From: Carposina sasakii
Taxonomy: Eukaryota > Arthropoda > Insecta > Lepidoptera > Carposinidae
Assembly: GCA_014607495.2 (NCBI GenBank)
Contig: CP053157.1
Span: 2,232,001 to 2,296,000, forward strand
Direction of reading: 5' to 3'
Length of the DNA stretch: 64,000 nucleotides
Shown in pieces: positions 60,501 to 64,000 of this stretch. The notes beneath the pieces were generated by a model. That model was not told where the DNA came from, ran no database searches, and saw only the letters and a list, made by a program, of their open reading frames with translations. Position numbers and translations under genes: made by a program. How positions within the stretch are numbered: position 1 is the first letter of the stretch; each line of letters starts with the position of its first letter.

Positions 60501-62986
60501 AACATTAACTTTGTAATTTGCTTATTTTATAGTAATAGTATGTGTGTTTTTATGTTATTATTTGTTTTGCTGTACTGGTTACGGAAATACAGAAGCACTG
60601 AAAGTAACAAAGGAACCGGTTTTCTCTAAGATTTGAGTGATAGTGGTGAAAGCAGGTGATAGTGTTAATGTTCTTTAGTTAGTAATTGTGAATACACACG
60701 AGTGTATTCAAATGGAAGTTCTAAATTCTGTGAAACTTTCTGTGTAGAAGGTCTTTGTGATGATTAGTGGCTTCTAACACAGGACACAAAAGTGCAGCAG
60801 CATTAGGTAAGTGTAGGTACATACCTAGCCATTTTAAGTAGGTAGGTAATTAACGTTGGTAAGTTATGTCTGGTTGGGATGCTCGAAGTTGTTGACGAGT
60901 ATGTTTACCTGCGACAGACACGGTCAAACTAGGTAAGTCCAACTTTGAGAAGGAGGTAAATCGGCGAATCCAACTCGGCTGGGCAGCGTTCGGGAAGCTA
61001 CTAAGCTTATTTGTGTCCAAGATACCCCAGTCCTTAAAGACGAAGGTATTCAACCAGTGCGTGGTCTCTAACTATGTGCCTCATAAAGAAGCTCAGGATC
61101 GCACAGCGAGCGATGGAGAGAGCTATGCTTGGGATCTCTCTCCGTGATCGAATCAGAAATGAGGAGATCCGCAGACGTACAAAGATCACCGACATTGCTC
61201 AACCGTCCAGCAAGCTGAAGTGGCAATGGGCAGGGCACATAGCTCGAAGAACTGATGGCCGATGGAGTCGGAAAGTTCTAGAGTTGATACCACGTATCGG
61301 CAAACGCAGCGTGGGAAGGCCACCCGCAAGGTGGACGGACGACCTGGCCAAGGTCGCGGGCGTCGGTTGGATGCAGGCTGCTTCCGACCGGTCGGAATGG
61401 AGGTTGTTAGGGGAGGTCTATGTCCAACAGTGGACTTCTCAGGGCTGTAAATGATGATGATGATGAAGTTTATGTTTACAACATAAGGCAGACATGCCTC
61501 GGCATACGGTTTCGCTTGCCCCATTTTCGTACGTTTCGTAGCGTCAATATGTATTAGGTACATTGCTTGCTACCGATTCAATAAAAAAAATGCACCCCAA
61601 AAATTAAACTCGTTTCCCAGCATTTTTATTTTCATAAACTAGCTTTATTTGATGTGCAGAATACGTACCTCTTGTATACGTTTGGCACAAAAAAATACCC
61701 TGTATTATAACCTTCTATAAATATCTACTACACCTACTGTGTCGGTTGTAAAGGAAAGGGGGGATGTCTTGCTTTAGAAACTTTAATTAAATCAACCAAC
61801 CTTACGGTCTTATGTAAGGTTCCTAGTTCCAAATTCCTCCTAGTTGACCTCATTTTCACTCAGAAGCAATAACTAAAATAAACTGAGCAAAAGCCTGACC
61901 CACATGGTGCGCCTGCAGTCCAGGTATTCTTTTATTCACACACTGCCGCCAATATACCGACAAGTTAAACTAACTACCTATAGCTGTTATAACTTTGAGC
62001 CACATATATTTTATAACCCGCTTTTGCAACTTCGTTAGTGTGGACTACCATATAAAAACGGAAGATAGTCTGTTCATTCAAACTAAAGAAATATGAACTT
62101 TACTGACTTTTCAAGAAATATAAGGTAGATGCAAAATACCATAAACTAATTTCGATATGGTTCTTCACATGTTGGTCCTGGTAGCCTGATGAGAACTTTG
62201 CCGTGCATAACCAAATTTTGTATGTACTGTACTTATTATTGTATTTATTTATTAGTTATGGTGATAATATACTACACCTTTCAAAAATATTTAATTTACT
62301 GCAAATTACGCGTACCTTCAAAGCGGTGATACTCCTCGGAGGTCGTTGCTTTCTATCGCAGCATCGCGTCAGGAGGTAGATGAGCAGCACCAGCAGCGTC
62401 AGAATCAGCCATGCTCCAGGAATGGAGCCGAGGATGCCGAGGCTCTGGAAATTTGTTAATGGCCATCAATATGACTGAGTAGAACGAGAGACTATACTAC
62501 ATTTTATGTCTGGGAAAACTGCTTCCGTCGTAAGACTAAATCTTTACCATTGATCGATATAAATAAATATCAATACATACGAGTACAATACAAGAAATTA
62601 AGAGTATTTAACTCAGGTAACTAGCAGATAGGATAGGTCAGGAAAAGACTTACAGACTTTGGTGAGGTTGAATTTGTTCTCTCGAATACGTAAACACAGT
62701 CAAACGGAAAAACCAACAGCTAATTTTTGCGAGGATGATCCAAAATGTTGCTGTCATGTTTCGACAACACACGGAAATACACTATCTGTCTTGCTCCACA
62801 AGCCCATTAGTTTCGCATTGGTGTCATCACACTAGCAACCTATGCCCTCACCTCTAAATAGACCGGCGAGTCAGGCGCAAAGGTGTCGTTGACGCGGTGC
62901 AGCGTCACGTTGACGTGCGGCAGGGAATGCAGCAGCCGCGACAGCCGCGGCGGCGTGTACTCGTCCGACACGCCCGGCGAACCCAT
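48234..62986 (-). CDS. tty: tweety homolog (TTYH family), twelve coding exons, two alternative C-termini
   Basis: Coding exons on the - strand: 62986-62852, 62444-62316, 54828-54685, 53848-53636, 52950-52822, 52194-52057, 51747-51603, 51310-51165, 50752-50655, 50516-50355 and 50119-50001. The last is either 49404-49346 (538 residues) or 48589-48234 (637 residues). All introns are GT-AG and all phases match. Five hydrophobic segments fit TTYH topology: residues about 53-75, 90-108, 222-240, 251-280 and 396-415, with an extracellular N-terminus and a long cytoplasmic tail. N-glycosylation-type sites occur in exons 1 (NVT) and 4 (NQT, NAS). Conserved Cys lie in the extracellular parts. TTYH proteins are dimeric plasma-membrane proteins proposed as anion channels, though structural work has questioned the channel role. 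Coding exons in the 3' half are very GC-rich. Confidence 0.95.
49081..49096 (+). promoter_or_regulatory. Orphan retroelement primer-binding site (tRNA-Lys type)
   Basis: TGGCGCCCAACGTGGG is an exact complement of the 3' end of insect tRNA-Lys (CCCACGTTGGGCGCCA) and lies just after ...GAGTAAACAT. It is probably what remains of an LTR element whose LTR would occupy DNA before 49079. Neither pol sequence nor a second LTR was seen here. Confidence 0.5.
49346..49404 (-). CDS. tty: tweety alternative last exon, short isoform
   Basis: Acceptor TTTGTATAG, phase-compatible with exon 11. It encodes KYATLSKQCKTLESNDFY and TGA at 49346-49348. A GTAAAT follows CCTATG downstream, so the exon could also be spliced on, with its stop upstream of the junction. 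An ATTAAA on the - strand near 49255 is a possible polyadenylation signal. Confidence 0.9.
49600..49990 (-). repeat. Minisatellite derived from the CGCTCGG unit of tweety exon 11
   Basis: On the + strand, many imperfect units of CCGAGCGTC(T/G)CCGAG and CCGAACAT-like variants, spacing mostly 9 or 12 bp with higher-order 24-36 bp structure. The same core CCGAGCGTCGCCGAG lies inside the coding exon at 50075-50089, where it encodes SATLG on the - strand. The array starts right behind that exon's donor site. Confidence 0.8.
50001..50119 (-). CDS. tty: tweety exon 11
   Basis: Acceptor TTGTTGCAG, donor CAACG|GTACGT. It encodes VAAPRARMSGSATLGRG and, about 20 residues on, AMSGAHTLGRAPHN: two similar MSG-x-TLGR units, an internal protein repeat in the cytoplasmic tail. 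Confidence 0.9.
50278..50343 (-). repeat. Intronic copies of part of tweety exon 10
   Basis: On the + strand, GGGGCAG(AAT)GCGGGAGGCGGCACTAC at 50281-50307 matches the exon at 50440-50466 with few changes. A second, shorter copy (GCGCGGAGGCGGCACTA) follows at 50320. Both lie just beyond the exon 10 donor. Confidence 0.75.
50355..50516 (-). CDS. tty: tweety exon 10
   Basis: Acceptor TATTGGCAG, donor CCCGC|GTGAGT. It encodes SGSGEEQAPFL and NGKPPSYSAAVQLMDLAERE. It carries a PPSY motif of the kind bound by WW-domain ubiquitin ligases; TTYH proteins are known NEDD4-family targets, so this may control turnover. Confidence 0.92.
50655..50752 (-). CDS. tty: tweety exon 9, last membrane segment
   Basis: Acceptor TTAATTTCAG, donor CCAA|GTACGT. 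LQLLAAIAAGFLFTAIVLVD is the fifth membrane span, followed by SHAWIYINTK. Confidence 0.95.
50928..51200 (-). repeat. 51-bp tandem repeat, five units, carrying the exon 8 end and splice donor
   Basis: Units start at 50928, 50979, 51030, 51081 and 51132, with an 18-bp remnant at 51183. They are identical except for GGCGC versus GGGGC after the GCGCGCC block. On the - strand each unit reads ...GACGCCGGTCTGCAG then GTGTGTGTGTAG, that is, the end of coding exon 8 plus its donor. Because 51 is a multiple of three, long open frames appear on both strands; these are artefacts. Confidence 0.95.
51165..51310 (-). CDS. tty: tweety exon 8
   Basis: Acceptor GTGTTTAG, donor CTGCAG|GTGTGT in the first repeat unit. 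It encodes LQPALGALGAGTGEAERALV through ECRMARAYFVAGARAACD. CR...Y...A...CDAGL matches the conserved extracellular end of the TTYH domain. Four further identical donors follow in the repeat. The first is chosen because reading into the repeat meets TAG after four codons (GTG TGT GTG TAG). Confidence 0.9.
51561..51582 (-). repeat. Intronic copy of part of tweety exon 7
   Basis: AACTCCGCTGTCAGCACGTT plus CT matches the exon at 51689-51710 at 21 of 22 positions. It lies 20-40 bp beyond the exon 7 donor. Confidence 0.75.
51603..51747 (-). CDS. tty: tweety exon 7
   Basis: Acceptor TATTTCCAG, donor CCCGG|GTGCGT, phase 1. It encodes MVHYYLSCKVSRENVLTAEL and QRAVVGVRQALAVL. The YYxxC motif is a TTYH hallmark. 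Confidence 0.95.
52057..52194 (-). CDS. tty: tweety exon 6, fourth membrane segment
   Basis: Acceptor TTCCTACCAG, donor CCCGAC|GTGAGT. VGALGALVACWLGVCALAAG is the fourth span, followed by ADACQDPARAVAHYAP, the conserved D-x-C-x-x-P motif of TTYHs. Very GC-rich, with an alanine run. Confidence 0.95.
52300..52835 (-). repeat. About 100-bp degenerate tandem repeat carrying the exon 5 donor region
   Basis: On the + strand the block TACCAGGCACACATAACCGC, ACAGTACTCRCACA, GAGCAGCAGCAGCGC recurs at about 52355, 52468, 52597 (shortened), 52688 and 52791. Spacings run from 90 to 130 bp. The 52791 copy holds the real donor of exon 5, so the others are diverged copies of exon end plus intron start. Confidence 0.8.
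52822..52950 (-). CDS. tty: tweety exon 5, third membrane segment
   Basis: Acceptor TTGCTTCCAG, donor CTCTGT|GTGAGT. RAWVWEAVRWAGGMGGWCCG leads into CVALLAAAARRSRRALLLLC; the following exon continues the helix hairpin. Confidence 0.94.
53306..53572 (-). repeat. SINE family D, near full-length copy in tweety intron 4
   Basis: On the + strand it runs from ATACATATAATCACGCCTAT to TTCACTCCCAGAGCAGCATA. Same order and length as 5035-5288. Confidence 0.78.
53636..53848 (-). CDS. tty: tweety exon 4
   Basis: Acceptor TTGATTGCAG, donor ATGAAG|GTTCGT, 71 codons. Extracellular helical segment SRARQPLARLADALDAPVAN with NQT and NAS sites and LRRPLAQLNLDAFMK. Confidence 0.94.
54366..54666 (-). mobile_element. 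LINE 3'-end remnant
   Basis: On the - strand the frame 54659-54462 reads MLRWFQYVESRLTKKVYNGR, then GRPRRTF-like KRPRRTFSDKHGEIIGKGQV and STLNRRACIYVE. This is the familiar C-terminal segment of insect LINE reverse transcriptases. It ends in CTCCGGGAAAGAGGCGTGAT and a TTTGTATG tail, which resembles the family D SINE tail. Confidence 0.75.
54685..54828 (-). CDS. tty: tweety exon 3, second membrane segment
   Basis: Acceptor CGTTTCCAG, donor AACCAG|GTAATT. VTLMFLSVLCCGAIGVGLFG is the second span. The following GNDDLHNAMLQSIQAGNQLA starts the extracellular helical region. Confidence 0.95.
54829..57401. other. Tweety intron 2, proximal part, no other gene seen
   Basis: AT-rich. Reading frames of about 100 codons here have no domain features. 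A small perfect dyad GGCTCATGGT / ACCATGAGCC lies near 55770-55802. Confidence 0.55.
57402..57470. repeat. Hairpin in tweety intron 2
   Basis: AGCAAACGAATTTGAATT pairs with AATTCAAATTCGTTTGCT; GTAGAATTT / AAATTCTAC extends it inward. Loop of about 15 bp. Confidence 0.65.
57498..57680 (-). mobile_element. MITE family B, partial copy in tweety intron 2
   Basis: TACAGGGTATTTTTTGGTCG, ATTTTTCTCCATGGAAGCAT, ACCTGGGAAGTGTCTGG. The distal terminus is missing. Confidence 0.7.
57681..59266. other. Tweety intron 2, middle part, no gene seen
   Basis: Many short TAGGTACCTAC-type repeats. Nothing with splice signals and coding bias. Confidence 0.55.
59267..60345. mobile_element. Foldback DNA element of about 1.1 kb with internal tandem repeats
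   Basis: The left arm (CAGTGGGCTAGGATTGAAAA, ACTCATTTTATCAAAACAAA, AGTGTTAGCAGTGGCGGTT) is complementary to the right arm (AACCGCCACTGCTAACACTT, TTTGATAAAATGAGT, TTTTCAATCTTAGCCCCTAG), giving arms of roughly 190 bp. Between them lie about four copies of a 150-160 bp unit with GATGACGGC, TAAGTCxGCCGCCTTG and GGCGGCTAGTGGAAGTCAT, starting near 59481, 59632, 59786 and 59947. No transposase. The superfamily is uncertain. Confidence 0.75.
60018..60090. repeat. Perfect 34-bp inverted repeat with 5-nt loop
   Basis: Arms 60018-60051 and 60057-60090 are exact complements, with loop ATTTA. It lies in the last tandem unit of the foldback element and contains the GATAAAGTCGATACTCCCC motif. Confidence 0.95.
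60885..61468 (+). mobile_element. 5'-truncated, frame-broken LINE fragment (RTE-like)
   Basis: The frame 61074-61454 reads KKLRIAQRAMERAMLGISLR, RRRTKITDIAQ, LKWQWAGHIARRTDGRWSRK and SVGRPPARWTDDLAKVAG, ending TSQGCK: the C-terminal region of a LINE reverse transcriptase of a type common in Lepidoptera. Upstream, FEKEVNRRIQLGWAAFGKL and IPQSLKTKVFNQCVV occur in another frame, so at least one frameshift separates them. It ends in GATGATGATGATGA. Clade assignment is tentative. Confidence 0.8.
61590..61705. mobile_element. MITE family B, left-end fragment
   Basis: TTTCCCAGCATTTTTATTTT, CATAAACTAGCTTTATTTGA, ACGTACCTCTTGTATACG and AAAAATACCCTGTA match the complemented left part of the copy at 963. 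Confidence 0.6.
62316..62444 (-). CDS. tty: tweety exon 2, first membrane segment
   Basis: Acceptor AAATTTCCAG, donor TTGAAG|GTACGC, 43 codons. SLGILGSIPGAWLILTLLVL and LIYLLTRCCDRKQRPPRSI: the first span followed by a Cys/Arg-rich cytoplasmic loop, strongly conserved in the family. Confidence 0.96.
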
Positions 62987-63004
62987 GACGCCTGCAGCCC
63001 GGCC
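62852..63004 (-). CDS. tty: tweety exon 1 coding part with start codon
   Basis: ATG at 62986-62984. The 18 bases upstream up to the acceptor TTCCAG (at 63005) would be 5' UTR, so at least one untranslated exon lies farther 5'. It encodes MGSPGVSDEYTPPRLSRLLH and LPHVNVTLHRVNDTFAP; the donor is TTAGAG|GTGAGG. The MG start and HxLPH motif match TTYH N-termini. Confidence 0.95.
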
Positions 63005-64000
63005 CTGGAATCACATTTTTCGTGATGATGCTTCTTAAAGATCACCATCAATCATATTTCAAAGACTGTCGTTCTATCCACAACGACGCAGAAGCAGATT
63101 CCTTCTAAAATGGCAGGAGGAGACTAAGAATCAAGAGATGGAATACAAGAGTTACTGTGAAGGAGTGGGTAATATTTCAAGGTAATTACTCTGATGACCG
63201 TCACTCTATCACACTTCACACGTTATCAAGCTTGAGGAAGTTTCAATAGCCACATTGAGAGTGTATCGGTGTTAAAGCAATTCTCTTGAATCTCTATTGA
63301 GGGATCGCCCGCCACCGGGCCCTATACCCTCCGCTGACCCTCGGATCTGCCTACTCATGATCACGAACACAAGATATTACAGTCGCAACGAGAAGCCAGA
63401 TCCTCTTGAATCTTACTAAAAGTAACAGGTAGGTTAATAGTAGCATAATATGACTCCAGTTATGCCTCTCAAATATTTTCCTCGACATCCTATGGTCAAA
63501 ATTAAATTAGAAAATAAAACATCAATACAACGAGCAATGTTCTACTATGAAATGGAGAGCCGGTAGCTGCAGATGAAGTTAGTACCCAACAAAGAACTAT
63601 TAGTACTTAAATTGTGCAAACATTACCCATCTCGCGCAGATTGCACAACACTGCGCCGCACTATCTCGTTTCCGATACTCTGTGACCCAATTTTTCACTT
63701 CGCAATATCGCCAATTAGTCAACAGTTCGCGCAAACTTGAAACTAATGAGGTCTTTGACCGCTTTTCAAAGTGCGGTAACTTGTATAATAGTACTTCATA
63801 ATACACAATATATATTATGAACTTCATAATATTCATAATAAATACACATGGCTGTGTTGCCAACATGAGGTAGTTAGAAAGAACTTCAGTAGGAACTACA
63901 GCCATGATTAGCATAGCGGGGACAAATGTAAAAGATCCCCTCGGCATCACTTGTTCGGCTCTTACGAACACGGAAAGAGATGCAGCTAAAGCTTGCATCA
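63005..64000. other. Upstream tweety intron or 5' flank, no exon recognised
   Basis: AT-rich. A family F copy lies at 63297-63409 (CCGCCACCGGGCCCTATACC, AGTCGCAACGAGAAGCCAGA). No untranslated exon could be identified from sequence alone. Confidence 0.55.

Noticed and set aside
61186..61563. 125-codon frame on the - strand
   Set aside because: It is the shadow of the LINE reverse-transcriptase fragment on the + strand.

Overview
The window looks like a piece of an insect nuclear genome, most likely a moth or butterfly (Lepidoptera). It has AT-rich non-coding DNA, small spliced exons with GT-AG introns, BEL/Pao and Ty1/copia retrotransposons, several MITE and SINE families, and a sulfotransferase resembling lepidopteran retinol dehydratase. 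The order is inferred from these features only; no species call is made.

Two host genes are supported. On the + strand, seven exons from 7732 to 18542 join in frame into a complete 345-residue cytosolic sulfotransferase. On the - strand, twelve coding exons from 62986 down to 49346 or 48234 form a tweety (TTYH family) five-pass membrane protein with two alternative last exons, giving 538 or 637 residues. Its 5' untranslated exon(s) lie beyond the exon that holds the start codon, possibly outside the window. All exon phases agree in both genes.

Between them lie two nearly complete LTR retrotransposons. The first is a BEL/Pao element (19746-31348) with identical 204-bp LTRs and a 5-bp target duplication (AAGTG). 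A 5'-truncated CR1/Jockey-type LINE is nested in its gag-pol region (22477-25655, 7-bp target duplication). Downstream of integrase, in the same reading frame, it carries an envelope-like region of the baculovirus-F type. The second is a Ty1/copia element (36235-40748) with a 5-bp target duplication (TGAAC) and a primer-binding site matching the anticodon arm of initiator tRNA-Met. Each of the three retroelements has exactly one in-frame TAA in an otherwise open coding region.

The rest is a mosaic of small elements: a palindromic MITE family with six copies, a second terminal-inverted-repeat family with about eight copies, a tRNA-derived SINE with three copies, a (TATG)n-tailed SINE with about six copies (one split by a solo LTR), a pogo-like element, foldback elements, and fragments of other LINEs.

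The most unusual host-gene feature is in the 3' half of tweety. At least five introns begin with one or more copies of the end of the exon just upstream. The clearest case is a 51-bp unit, repeated five times, that carries an exon end together with its splice donor.
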